15,578 nt of DNA, taken from positions 1 through 15,578 of the forward strand of contig JALNQF010000722.1 of NCBI GenBank assembly GCA_028456385.1, written 5' to 3'. Below are positions 1-9,491 of the stretch, piece by piece. The translations under genes and the position numbers were made by a program. The notes below the pieces were generated by a model. The model was not told where the DNA came from, ran no database searches, and saw nothing but the letters and a program-made list of their open reading frames with translations. Positions within the stretch are counted from its first letter, which is position 1, and each line of letters starts with the position of its first letter. The DNA is from Ophiosphaerella korrae (Eukaryota; Ascomycota; Dothideomycetes; Pleosporales; Phaeosphaeriaceae).

Positions 1-2400
1 TTAGGTTTATAAGCTAATATATTTTTTTCTATTAGTAATAAAGTAATTATATATAGACTAGATAAAGGATATAATATTTATATAGTATCTTATACTTAAA
101 AATTATAGGAGTTTTATAAAGTAGTTTTCTTATTCTTTATACTAGTAAAAATTAAAGGCTAGCTCTTAGATACTAGTTAAGAAAAGAGTTAGAGTAAACT
201 CTTCTCTATTAAAGATATAGTAGCCTACTACTAGTACTTAGGGTTTAAACTCTCTTTTAAAGAAGCTAAGTTACTAGCTTTATAGTAAGATCTTAGTATA
301 AAGTAGTTTTATATCTTTTTACGCTAGTATATTAAAGTTAAAAGTTTTTAGCTTAGTTTATTTAGCTATTAAGTCTTCTTAGTAGATTACTACTTTATAT
401 AAGTAGTTATATTTTACTATAGTTTCTTCTTATAAAGCTTTATACTAGGTAGCTCTTTAGCCTAAAGTATTATATTACTTTATAATATAGTTATAGTCTA
501 GTAGTAATTACACTAGGTATTCTTAGAGTTAAGCTAATTAGTTATCTTATTAAAAGAGTTATTTATCTAATTTACTTACTCTAGCTATAAGCCTCTAGTT
601 TTATTTATTTACTACGTTAATTATATCTTATATCTAAGTATTTACAACTACTAAGTATAATACTATTCTAGCTAGGGTAAATTCTCTAAGAGATAAGTAA
701 TTACTAGGTTTATTATCTTTAATTCTCTAGTATAAAGTTAGTAGTAGAGTATAAAATAAAGGTTAGAGCTTAGTAAACTTAGTAAGTAATTTCTTAAGTT
801 TATCTTAAGATATAAAGACTATTCTTAGTAGTAAGTCTTTATTAATTATAGTATTTAATAGTAAGTTATCTCTTAGCTCTTTTAAGATCTTAAGCTTAAG
901 TATAGGCTAGAGTAATAATACTTAGCTAATATTTAGTTAAGCGTTATTAATTAAGTTATTTAATATAGTCTAGTTATTAAAAGAGACTTTAGTAACTAGT
1001 TTATACCTTAGGGGGCTACCTTAGTTAAAAGAGGTAGAGTCTATATCTAAGTTAAATTCTTCTATAATAAGTTAATTAGGAGTAGCTAAGTCTATTATAG
1101 AGCTATTAGCTAAGAAAGTACTTAGTACTTATTAGAGAATTATATTAAGTTAGAAATTAAGTTTACTAAGTAGTCTTAGCTAAATAAAAGATTTAAAGTC
1201 TATTACTTATTTTCTTTTATCTTTTTATAAAGAAGTCTTAAGATACTATTAGAAGTTACTTAGTACTTTTTTTATTAGAGTAGTTAGTATAGTAAGTCTT
1301 TAGGTCTATTTTTCTAAGGACTTAGTTCTAGTGTATATTTTATAGATTTTTTATAGTATAGTAGCCCTAGAGCGTTCTTTTAGTTTCTTACTAGATCTAT
1401 AGTCTACTATTTATAGCGTATCTTTATCTTATAAGTATACTTAGTTCAAGTAATAAAGAAGTTATAAGCTAGTATTATTTTAGTTTAAGAGGCTAGCTTT
1501 TAAAGAGATAAAAGATTTTTTATATAACTAAGTTATAGTATAATAAGCTAAGTTATAGTAGTTATATACTATATTAGTATATTTAGCTATTAGTTTATAG
1601 AGATTTAAATCTTTAGCGCTAGCTAGTAAAGGTTTTAGTATAGTCTAAGGCGCTTTATTACTTAGTTCTTGTAAATTAAGCGCTAGTAATTTATATAGGT
1701 TTAGGGGTCTTTTCTTTCCTTAGTACTACTACCTAGGTTTAATACCTAGTATAAGTACACTCTTACTTAGGTATATATAGTAAGTATAAGCTAAAGCTTT
1801 ATAACTTATAAGGTAGTTAAACTACTTTTCTTTAGTATATATTTCTTTCTAGAACGTTAGCGCTAGTACTAGTAAAAAGAGAGTACTAGAAACCTTAACT
1901 AGAACTATAATATAGTAAACTTAAGGGGCTACCTAGCGCGCTATAGCTAAAGTAAGATCTAATTCCTAGTAGTATAGTTCTTTTTAGCTAGCTAGGCTTA
2001 ATTAAGAGTTAGCTATAATTAGCTATCTTGTAGTAACTTTAGTATAAGTAAAAAAGCTACTAGTATAGTTCTAGGTTATAGAGAGGCCTATAAAAGTAAA
2101 ATATTTATAAAGATCTACTATTATATAAAGTAGACTTTACGTAAGATAACTTAATAAAGTAGTTTTAATAATTAACTAAAAAGAGTAAATAGTAGATAAA
2201 GCTATCTAAGTAAGTACTAGGTATATATACCTAGTAGCTTACTAAGTACTAACTAAAAGTAGAAAGGTAGTTAAATATTAGTAAGTTATAAACTTACTAA
2301 TATTAGTACAAAAATAAGAGATATAAGGAATAACTCTTTTATAATTATATAGCTATTATAGCTATATATTATTAGCTAGGTATACTTTATACTTTATATA
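1..2400 (-). pseudogene. Long RIP-degraded coding trace, product not recognised
   Basis: I do not recognise this product. On the minus strand one frame (codon first bases at positions divisible by 3, e.g. 2340) can be followed without a shift from about 2340 to the left edge, nearly 780 codons. Its stops are all TAA or TAG, as expected from mutated Gln and Trp codons. Stretches between stops look protein-like, for example ELDLTLAIAR (about 1966-1937), KPRQ-type basic runs near 1740, LKELRDNLLLNTIIN near 885-841 and SNYLSLREFTLARIV near 705-661. No zinc finger, RT or integrase motif is visible. No initiator ATG survives. It lies downstream of, and on the same strand as, the gag at 2420-3870, so it could be part of that element, or a separate transposon or captured gene. 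A transposase is possible but nothing I see proves it. The 5' limit is approximate. Confidence 0.5.
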
Positions 2401-2419
2401 CTAACTTATCTCTTACTTT

Positions 2420-2868
2420 TTTACTATCTTTTAGAAGAAGCTATAGTAGTCTCTTTATCTTATACTAGTCTTTTAGCTTAGATTAATAGTATTTAAAGCT
2501 TTTCTCTTTCTAAATCTTCTATTAGTAAGTTTATTATATATACTATCTCTTCTAGCTATACTTTTATTCTTTCTTTTATTATAGCTACTTTTTATCTCTA
2601 TTTTTATAAAAACTATACTACTTTCTACTTACTAGAAAGATATATATAGTAGTTATTATTATAATAAAAGGTCTAATAGAGTATTACGTATTATACTTCT
2701 TTACTCCTAGCTACTTTTTTTTAAGGTTTAGCTTATACTTATAGTACTTCTTTCTTCTTTTTAGTTATCTTTAACTAGTTTTCTTTTTTTAGGTCTTTAC
2801 TTCTATAGTCTTTTATAAAGTATCTAAGTTTTCTATATTTATAGTATACTATATCTTCTTTTTTTATA
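2420..2868 (-). pseudogene. C-terminal tail of degraded gag (copy 1), shifted frame
   Basis: Downstream of the zinc knuckle the readable frame changes: codon first bases are congruent to 2 mod 3 here, against 1 mod 3 in the gag core, so a frameshift lies roughly between 2700 and 2870. From about 2699 the trace reads through a Tyr/Asn-rich segment (TFYYNNNYYIYLSSK) that may be a decayed Cys/His motif. It continues into a charged, helix-like run including KERIKV and LLIEDLEREK, and ends near TIASSKR at about 2425. The resemblance to a Cys/His motif in fungal retroelement proteins is from memory and weak. It could instead be the start of the next reading frame of the same element. Confidence 0.4.
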
Positions 2869-3870
2869 AATAGTAGTCTTTTACGTAGTAGCTTCTCTTA
2901 CTATAATTAAAGTACGTAAAGTCTTTATTCTTTTTCTTTTTCTTGTTCTTATTAGCGTTAAGGATTATAGAGTCTCTAGTATCCTAGTTTTTAGTTTAAG
3001 TACTATACTTATTCTTCTTTTATTTTTAAAGATTATTATTAATTTAAATTACTTATTATTTTAGAGCTTCTAGTATTCTTAGTTTCTCTATATAAATTAT
3101 CTTGTATTATATTTTTAAATTTAGTCCTTACTTAAATTATAATATTAAGGCTAACTTATTCTATTCTATATTTTAGAATAGTTACTTAAATTATAATATA
3201 TACTTAGGAATACTCTAGTTTTATATAAGTTTCTCTAGCTATTCTTTAGCTTATCTAGTAACGTTTATATCTCTAAATACTACTCTTATTTGTTTAGTAA
3301 AGTATTTATAGCTTCTAAAGATAGCTCTAGTTTTATCTTTCTAAGTTATTAGAGAATATATTATATAATCTATCTAGTAAGGCTTATACTATCTTATTAC
3401 GTCTTCTTCTAGGTATAATCTAATATATATTACCTTCTTTTCTTCTATATTAAAGTATAGTACTTATATATCTATCTAGAGTTATACTAAGGCTATAAAA
3501 GGTCTTAGTTTCTCTCTAGTTTTATTAAACTTTTTAAAGATAAGTATCTTTAGTAGTTTTTTTATTACGCTTATCTCTAGACGTTATATAATTAACTCTA
3601 TTTAGTTCTAACTTTTAATAATAGCTTTAATTTATACTTTATATTATTTTACGTAATCTTATAGTTTTTTATTCTATATTTCTAGGGTATTAATTACTAT
3701 TTTTATATCTTTTTTATCTAAGATTAAGTTATTAATTTAGTCTTTAATTATTTTCTATATAGTACTATTAGACTTATAACTACTCCTAGGGGCTTTACTT
3801 ATTTTAGTTAAACTTTCTACTATTATATTAGCTAGACTATACGCTACTTACGCTTTACTTCTTATAATAA
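2868..3870 (-). pseudogene. gag: Ty3/gypsy-type Gag with CCHC zinc knuckle, RIP-degraded (copy 1)
   Basis: Gag packages retrotransposon RNA into virus-like particles. One minus-strand frame (first bases 1 mod 3) runs from about 3862 to the knuckle without a net shift, about 330 codons. The middle reads as a retrotransposon capsid domain: EKLRPFIALV, then EDVIR*YKPY at about 3406-3377 (compare the family pattern G/D-A-x-R-W-F-x-P-Y), IFRSYKYFTKQIRVVF, and LILQFKQGL-like helices. At 2917-2870 it reads T-Y-F-N-Y-S-K-R-S-Y-Y-V-K-D-Y-Y. The spacing is exactly C-x2-C-x4-H-x4-C, with all three Cys and the His read as Tyr (TGY or CAY to TAY). It follows the LTR at 3885-4324 by a very short leader. 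It is certainly non-functional. The family call is firm; the exact start is unknown because no ATG remains. Confidence 0.85.
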
Positions 3871-3884
3871 CTAAATTAGTAAAG

Positions 3885-4324
3885 TATTATAGGCCTCCTA
3901 TTATTAACTATAGGTACTTATTAAAGAGTTAGTAGATTAAGAGATAATAATAAAGGTTTATATTAAGATTTATAATAACTATAAATAATAGAAGATATTT
4001 TATAACTATCTTGTATTAGCGTTCTATAGTTAAAAGATTAAATTACTAATACTATCCTAATAATATATATTACTACTAACTATATACCTAGGCTTCTTAG
4101 CTAGCTTTATACTTTATATTTACTAAGATCGCAAATTATAAATTTATTACGTACTTAGCTTTATACTTTATATTTACTAAGATTATAAATTACGAATTTG
4201 TTATATATCTTTATTATAGTTAGTTTCCTAATCTAATTTATTGCCCTATAGGTTATACGTGTTATTATTATTTATAGTAGGGCTAATTAGCTTAAATTAG
4301 TTATCTCTTATTATAACTATAATA
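3885..4324 (-). mobile_element. LTR, subfamily B, minus orientation (5' LTR of gag copy 1)
   Basis: About 440 bp, homologous to 5510-5950 and, in reverse, to 10163-10622. It shares its last ~180 bp and both termini with the LTR at 8702-9097. Read on the minus strand it starts TATTATAG (from TGTTATAG after RIP) at 4324 and ends CCTATAATA at 3885 (from ...ACA). Directly downstream come a short leader and gag copy 1, so it acts as that element's 5' LTR. The primer-binding site should begin near 3884 (CTTTACTAATTTAG on the minus strand), but it is too mutated to name the tRNA. There is no purine tract on its outer side, which argues against it being a 3' LTR of the neighbouring gag unit. Confidence 0.85.
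4103..4210 (-). repeat. Two 54-bp tandem units inside LTR B
   Basis: The string agctttatactttatattt starts at 4103 and again at 4157, a period of 54. The copies differ mainly at transition positions (for example gatcgcaaat versus gattataaat). The same duplication occurs in the LTRs at 5510-5950 and 10163-10622 but not in subfamily A LTRs, so it defines subfamily B. Confidence 0.8.
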
Positions 4325-4330
4325 TAAACG

Positions 4331-4386
4331 CTCTAGAGTAAATACTCTAGAATAAGTACTCTAGAGTAAACGCTCTAGAGTAAGTA
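4331..4386. repeat. 14-bp tandem repeat, four units, with CTCTAGAG palindrome
   Basis: Four units of 14 bp: 4331-4344 ctctagagtaaata, 4345-4358 ctctagaataagta, 4359-4372 ctctagagtaaacg, 4373-4386 ctctagagtaagta. Differences are transitions. Two more degenerate units may follow to about 4414. Each unit carries the palindrome actctagagt or a one-base variant. The array starts 6 bp from the LTR end at 4324. Confidence 0.85.
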
Positions 4387-4463
4387 CTTAGAAATAAATA
4401 CTAGATAGTAAGTATATAGGAATATTAATAGACTTTTATAGACTATTATATTTAATCTCTTCT

Positions 4464-4563
4464 TTACTTCTTATCTTAATAGAGTATTATAACTAATACT
4501 TTAATTAGATTCTTATCTACCTATTAATACTTATATACTTTATAATACTCTAATAAGAAGTAA
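4464..4563. repeat. Imperfect inverted repeat (24-29 bp arms)
   Basis: Left arm 4464-4492 reads ttacttcttat, an extra 5 bases, then aatagagtattataa. Right arm 4540-4563, ttataatactc followed by taataagaagtaa, is its reverse complement apart from the extra bases. The loop is about 47 bp. It could be a hairpin or the ends of a tiny MITE-like element, but no target duplication was found. Confidence 0.6.
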
Positions 4564-4670
4564 CTATTAATTAAGTTAAGTAACTATCTTATTTAATTAA
4601 CTTTACCTATCTTATAGAAGCTTACTTACTTTTATTACTTTTACTTAGTTCTAAAGTCTTAATATCTATA

Positions 4671-5487
4671 TTACTTATTACTTTAGAGCTTTTAGTATTT
4701 ATAGTTTTTCTATATAAATTATTTTATATTAAATTTTTAAGTTTAGTTCTTATTAAAATTATAATATTAGAGTTAACTTATTCTATTTTATATTTTATAA
4801 TAGTTATTTAAACTATAATATATATTCTAGAATACTCTAGTTTTATATAAGCTTTTCTAGCCTTTCTTTAGCTTATTAAGTAATATTAGTATCTCTAAAT
4901 ACTACTTTTATTTATCTAGTAAAGTATTTATAACTTCTAAAAATAGCTTATATTTTATCTTTCTATATTATTATAGTATATATTATATAGTCTATCTAGT
5001 AAGGTTTAAACTATCTTATTATATTTTCTTTAAAGTATATTCTAATATATATTACCTTCTTTTTTTCTATATTAAAGTATAGTACTTATATATCTATCTA
5101 GAGTTATACTAAAGCTATAAAAAGTTTTAATTTTTCTTTTATTTTATTAAACTTCTTAAGTATAAGTATTTTTAGTAGTTTCTTTATTATACTTATTTCT
5201 AGGCGTTATATAATTAATTCTATTTAGTTTTATCTTTTAATATTAGCTTTAATTTATACTTTATTTTACTTTATATACTCTTAGAGTTCTCTATTCTAAG
5301 TTTCTAAGGTATTAATTACTATCTTTATATCTTTTTTCTTAGAGATTAAGTTATTTATATAGTTTTTAATATCCTTCTATACTATATTATCTAATTTATA
5401 ACTACTTATAAGTATTTTAGCTACTTTCTTAGTTAAACTTTCTACTATTATATTAGCTAGACTATACGCTACTTACGCTTTACTTCT
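4671..5487 (-). pseudogene. gag: Ty3/gypsy-type Gag, RIP-degraded and 3'-truncated (copy 2)
   Basis: This is a paralogue of the gag at 2868-3870. One minus-strand frame (first bases divisible by 3) runs from about 5487 to 4671, about 270 codons, with only TAA/TAG interruptions. The capsid signature reads IIR*FKPY near 5022-5002, at the place of DVIR*YKPY in copy 1. Leader, spacing to the LTR and helices match copy 1. It stops being alignable with copy 1 at 4671, before the zinc knuckle, so the nucleocapsid part is missing or unrecognisable. It follows the LTR at 5510-5950. RIP differences between the two copies are nearly all transitions, meaning they were close in sequence when RIP began. 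Confidence 0.8.
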
Positions 5488-5509
5488 CTTAATAACTAAA
5501 TTAGTAAGG

Positions 5510-5950
5510 TATAATAAGTTACTTAGAGTTAACTTCCTAGTACCTAAAAATTATTAGTAGATTAAAAAGTAATAGTAAAAAGCTTATATTATAATCTATA
5601 ATAAGCTATAAATAATAGAAGATATTTTATAACTATCTAAATATTATTACTTATAGTTAATAATTAAATTACTAATACTATCCTAATAATACGTATTACT
5701 ACTAACTATATACCTAGGCTTCTTAGCTAGCTTTATACTTTATATTTACTAAGATCGCGAATTATAAATTTATTATATACTTAGCTTTATACTTTATATT
5801 TACTAAGATTATAAATCGCGAATTTATTACGTATCTTTATTATAGTTAGTCTTCTATCTTAGTTTATTATTTTATAGATTATATATATTGTTATTATTTA
5901 TAGTAGGGCTAATTAGTTTAAATTAGTTTTCTCTTATTATAGCTATAATA
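5510..5950 (-). mobile_element. LTR, subfamily B, minus orientation (5' LTR of gag copy 2)
   Basis: About 441 bp, starting on the minus strand at 5950 with TATTATAGC and ending at 5510 with CTTATTATA. Gag copy 2 follows directly. The bases just outside (5951-5955, gaata) align with the protease sequence of the other pol copy near 10722, so this LTR inserted into a pol reading frame. The matching target duplication at the element's far end is not in sight, so the downstream end of this element has been lost or rearranged. Confidence 0.85.
5729..5836 (-). repeat. Two 54-bp tandem units inside LTR B
   Basis: agctttatactttatattt starts at 5729 and 5783, period 54, equivalent to the pair at 4103 and 4157. 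Confidence 0.8.
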
Positions 5951-7140
5951 GAATACGCTATATAGTAAAAAGATATCCTTAATAATTAAGTATAATTAAA
6001 GGAAAACTATTCTAGAAACTAATTAGGTTTAAAATAATACTCTCTATACTAAAACTAGAAGGGCTAGAAGTTAAGAACAAAGTTATAGATATAATAATAA
6101 TTAATAATAAATAAGATATAATATTAAGTATACTATAGCTATAGATAACTAACCTAAGAATTAATTAGAGAATAAAGAAGATTAGCTACTATAAAAAAGA
6201 TATATTAAAAGCTAATATAAGTATATATAAAGGAGAATTCCTAGAAGAATATAAAAAGTAGAAGAAATAACTTATTAAACCTAATAACTACTTTCTAGAA
6301 TACTAGCTATAGGACTTAGTAATAGAACTAGAAGAAAGAAAAGACGTAAAATAAAGCCTAGTATATAAGAAAATAGAAGAAGAATCTAATATTAAATAAA
6401 TATTTATCTAAAAAGTACTTAAGAAAAGATAGATATAAAGATCTAAATCCTTAATAGTATATAGACTTATATTTATAGATAAAAAAGAGATAAATAAAAA
6501 ATAACTTTCTATAAATTTTAGAAAAATAAATATAATTATAAGTAAGAACTAGTACCTCTTACTATATATAAATAAAATACAAGATAGACTATAAAAAGCC
6601 TAAGTCTTTATAAAACTAGATATCTAAAACGTATATTACTAGATTAGAATTAAGAAAGGAGATAAATAAAAAACTATATTTAGAACGTAGTATAAACTAT
6701 TTAAATATTTAGTTATACTATTTAGACTAATAAATATACTAGTAGTATTCTAAGAAAGAATTAATATAGTTCTAAAAGAATACTTAGATATATTTATATT
6801 TATATATTTAGATAATATTCTTATATTCTTAGAAATAGAGGAAGAATATATATAATATATATACAAGGTACTAGAAAAACTAGTAAAAAATAATCTATTC
6901 TTTAAAATAAAGAAATATAAATTCTATATAAAAGAAATAGATTTTCTTAGATTTATTATTAAACTAAGAAAGATTAAGATTAATTTAAATAAGATTAAAG
7001 TAATCTAAAAATAGCTAATACTAAAGAACTTATAAGAAGTATAATAGTTTTATAAATTAGTAAACTTTTATAGAAAACTAATAGTAAAATAGTTTAAATA
7101 AATAGAACTATTAATAAACTTTATAAAAAAGGATATACTT

Positions 7141-7181
7141 TTTAAATAGATATAAGAATATAATAAAGTATTTAAATAGAT
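7141..7181 (+). repeat. 11-bp direct repeats bounding a 30-bp segment missing in copy X2
   Basis: tttaaatagat lies at 7141-7151 and 7171-7181, exactly 30 bp apart. In copy X2 the equivalent place (about 11909-11920) has a single tttaagtagat, so X2 lost ten codons, probably by slippage or recombination between the repeats. The longer X1 form fits the usual RNase H-proximal spacing better. Confidence 0.75.
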
Positions 7182-8696
7182 TAAGTAGAGGTTTATAAAA
7201 AACCTAGTTATTAGAATATATAACTTAGACCTACTAGTAATAGTAAAAATAGACGTATCTAATTTAGTCTATAGAATAGTACTAATATAAGAAAACTAAG
7301 ATATAAAATAAGAATACTTAGTTAAATACTTCTCTAAGAAAATAAAACTAGTAGAACTTAACTATCTAATTTATAATAAAGAAATACTAGTAATCTATAA
7401 AGTATTTAAGTAATAGAGAGTATACTTATAAAAAGTAATATACTAAATAAAAGTCTATATATACTATAAGAATTTTATAGAATTTATAATAAATAAGGAA
7501 TTATTATAATACTATATAAGATAGTAGGAGTTCTTATAAACGTTTAATATAGAAATTATATATACTAAGAGTAAAGATAATTAATTTATAGATACTCTAA
7601 GTAGAAGACTAGACTTATAAAAAGAAGTAAATACTACTAGTATAGTTCTAGTTAAAAATAAAGAAAGATATTTAGTTTTAAATATACTTAAGATAACTAT
7701 AATACTTAAGAGAAAGAATAGCGAGCTAGATAAGTAAATTTAAAAATAAATAAAAAAAGCCCCTAAAGAAATAAAAAAGCTAGAGATTTAAGAAAGACTT
7801 ATAAAAGTATATAAAAGAATATATATACTAAATAAAATATAGAGAAAATTTATATAATAATTCTATAAATTACTAGTATATAGATACTAAGGAATTAATA
7901 AAATACTAAATAGACTACTAAGAAATTACTATATTTTAAGAGTAAAATAACTAGTAATAGAAGTACTATAAAACTATATAAAATATTATAAAAATAAATA
8001 TAATAGATATATACTATATAGAATACTATAGCTAGTTAAAATACTAGAAAGACTTTAGAGAGTTATTATAATAGACTTTATAATAAAACTACTAAATTCT
8101 AAAAACTTAATATTAGGAATTAAATATAATAAAATCTTAATAATTATAGATAAGCTTATAAAGTACTTATACTTTAGACTATATAAAGAAAGTAGAATAG
8201 AAGTTACTATATACTAGGTTCTAGAGACTATAATTAGCTAATATAGTATTCTAAATAAAATTATTGTAGATAGAGATATAAGGTTTATATTAAATCTATA
8301 GGAAATAATAATAGTAATATTAGGAATAAGATATATAATATTAATAGTATACTACTTATAGATAGATAGATAGTTAAAACGTATAAATTAGATAGTAGAA
8401 TAATATCTAAGATACTACCTAAACTATAACTAAAATAATTAGGTATAGTTACTACCTATAGTATAGTTAGTATATAATAGTATAAAGAATATAGTAATAA
8501 AAGTATTACTTTTCTTTATAAACTATAGATTTAACCCTAATATATACTAAATACTAAAGTCTTAAGTATCTTAGTTTCTTAAAGGAGAAAACTTTATAAA
8601 TAGACTTAAAGAAATATATAATTAACTATAATAAGATATAGAATTCCTATAGGATTAAATAGTAAAGTACTATAATAGAAAATACTAAGAGAGACT

Positions 8697-8701
8697 CTAA
8701 T
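8697..8701 (+). repeat. Target-site duplication CTAAT (left copy)
   Basis: ctaat immediately left of the LTR at 8702-9097; the right copy is at 9098-9102. Removing the LTR and one copy joins the integrase frame (1 mod 3 on the left, 0 mod 3 on the right) without a shift, which confirms the boundaries. Confidence 0.9.
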
Positions 8702-9097
8702 TATTATAGGCGTAATAAGAGAAATTAAGATAAAACTAATTAGTCCTAACTTAGATACTAATAAAGTATAGGATAAGTAGAGTAATAACTTTAATTAGAA
8801 AACTACTTATAATTAGGATACGTAGTAGTAATCTATAATTACGTATAATAGATTAAAGTAATCTATAATATTATATAAATAGATTAGTATAAGTATATAG
8901 TTACTAAGAATATATATTTTTAGGATAGTATTAGTAATTTAATTTCTTAACTATAAAATACTAATACAAGATAATTATAAAATATCTTCTATTATTTATA
9001 GTTAGTATAGATTACTATATAAACTTTTATTATTAACTCTCGATCTACTAATACTTTTAGTAGCTATTTGTAGTTAATAATAGGTAACTACGTAATA
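8702..9097 (+). mobile_element. Solo LTR, subfamily A, inside the X1 integrase
   Basis: A 396-bp LTR starting TATTATAGG (from TGTTATAGG) and ending ACGTAATA (from ...ACA), flanked by CTAAT on both sides. No internal element sequence is present, so it is a solo LTR left by LTR-LTR recombination. Its last ~170 bp match the subfamily B LTRs; its middle instead carries 30-bp tandem units. The left part matches 13996-14214 in reverse. The run at 8943-8990, including acaagat, is conserved with 10452-10510. Confidence 0.92.
8827..8886 (+). repeat. Two 30-bp tandem units inside LTR A
   Basis: agtaatctataat begins at 8827 and 8857, period 30. The other subfamily A copy (13996-14214) holds three units in the reverse direction, so unit number varies between copies. 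Confidence 0.8.
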
Positions 9098-9491
9098 CTA
9101 ATTTAAAGAGGAAGAAAAAGTATAGCTAGTATAGAAAAATATTAAAAGTAAATAATTAAGTTCTAAACTAGATTATATTAAGATAAAACTATATAAAATT
9201 AAAAAAAAGGTTATACTAGTTATATTTAAATTAAAGCTACTAGATAAGATAAAGATATACCTAATATTTTACGTAGTACTACTAGAAAAAGTACTATAAG
9301 AAGTAGAACTACTAGTATACAAAGTAAATATATATAGAGAATAAAAAGAATAAAAAGTTAAAAAAATCTTATAGTACTAGTTTTATAATAAAAGAAACTA
9401 CTACCTAATAAGATAGATAAGTATAGATAAGAAAGGAAAACTATAAGAAGAAATATAAGAACTAGAAGATAATCTTAATTACTTTAAAAAA
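9098..9491 (+). pseudogene. pol: X1 integrase C-terminus: GPY/F module and chromodomain-like tail
   Basis: This continues the integrase of 5951-8701 after the solo LTR, in the frame with first bases divisible by 3. From about 9165 it reads KLDYIKIKLYKI, then FKLKLLDKIKIYLIFYVVLLE, matching the family pattern in which a G-P-(Y/F) strand leads into KLPxxxKIHPVFHVSLLE; His and Pro are changed by RIP. At about 9388-9490 it reads NYYLI followed by ELEDNLNYFKKLKKF. This sits where chromoviruses have a chromodomain (Y-L-V-K-W then W-E-P-x-x-N-L then helix) but is divergent, so I call it chromodomain-like only. In live elements this module binds modified histones to steer insertion. Confidence 0.75.

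Larger units (their letters stand above)
4325..4670. other. Gene-free spacer between two minus-strand LTR-gag units
   Basis: No coding trace recognised. The two gag copies are alignable up to 4671 (copy 2) and 3049 (copy 1) and then diverge, so this stretch is either a diverged 3' part of gag copy 2 or foreign flank into which the LTR at 3885-4324 inserted. It contains a 14-bp tandem array next to that LTR (4331-4386) and an imperfect inverted repeat (4464-4563). No polypurine tract adjoins the LTR. Confidence 0.55.
5951..8701 (+). pseudogene. pol: Ty3/gypsy pol, copy X1: protease remnant, RT, RNase H, integrase
   Basis: Retrotransposon polyprotein that would copy element RNA into DNA and integrate it. 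One plus frame (first bases 1 mod 3) is continuous for about 917 codons with stops only TAA/TAG. The protease start is cut off by the LTR at 5950. RT: KLDI*NVYY*IRI at 6613-6651 and catalytic Y-L-D-N (from YLDD) at 6805-6816. RNase H: first Asp in D-V-S at 7252-7260; DTLSRR at 7591-7608. Integrase zinc finger: His pair read as Tyr at 7879 and 7885, Cys pair read as Tyr at 7975 and 7984. Catalytic triad: Asp 8074-8076, Asp 8269-8271, then exactly 35 residues later Lys (AAA, 8377-8379) where Glu is expected. The frame resumes at 9098 after the solo LTR. Domain order PR-RT-RH-IN places it in Ty3/gypsy (Metaviridae); the tail at 9098-9491 suggests a chromovirus. Confidence 0.93.

Noticed and set aside
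1..2400. Starship captain (DUF3435 tyrosine recombinase) or DUF6589 protein
   Set aside because: I compared remembered family patterns with the trace and found no convincing block match, so no family is assigned.
4103..4210. CRISPR-like repeats in the LTRs
   Set aside because: Only two adjacent units without spacers, located inside LTRs and shared by all subfamily B copies; simple tandem duplication fits.
3885..5950. A complete 2-kb gag-only element with LTRs at 3885-4324 and 5510-5950
   Set aside because: No polypurine tract precedes the LTR at 4324 on the minus strand, its other side leads into another gag leader, and no matching target duplication was found.
9388..9491. Firm chromodomain call
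   Set aside because: Position and the YLI...ELEDNL pattern fit, but the aromatic-cage residues cannot be confirmed in this mutated sequence, so it is left as chromodomain-like.
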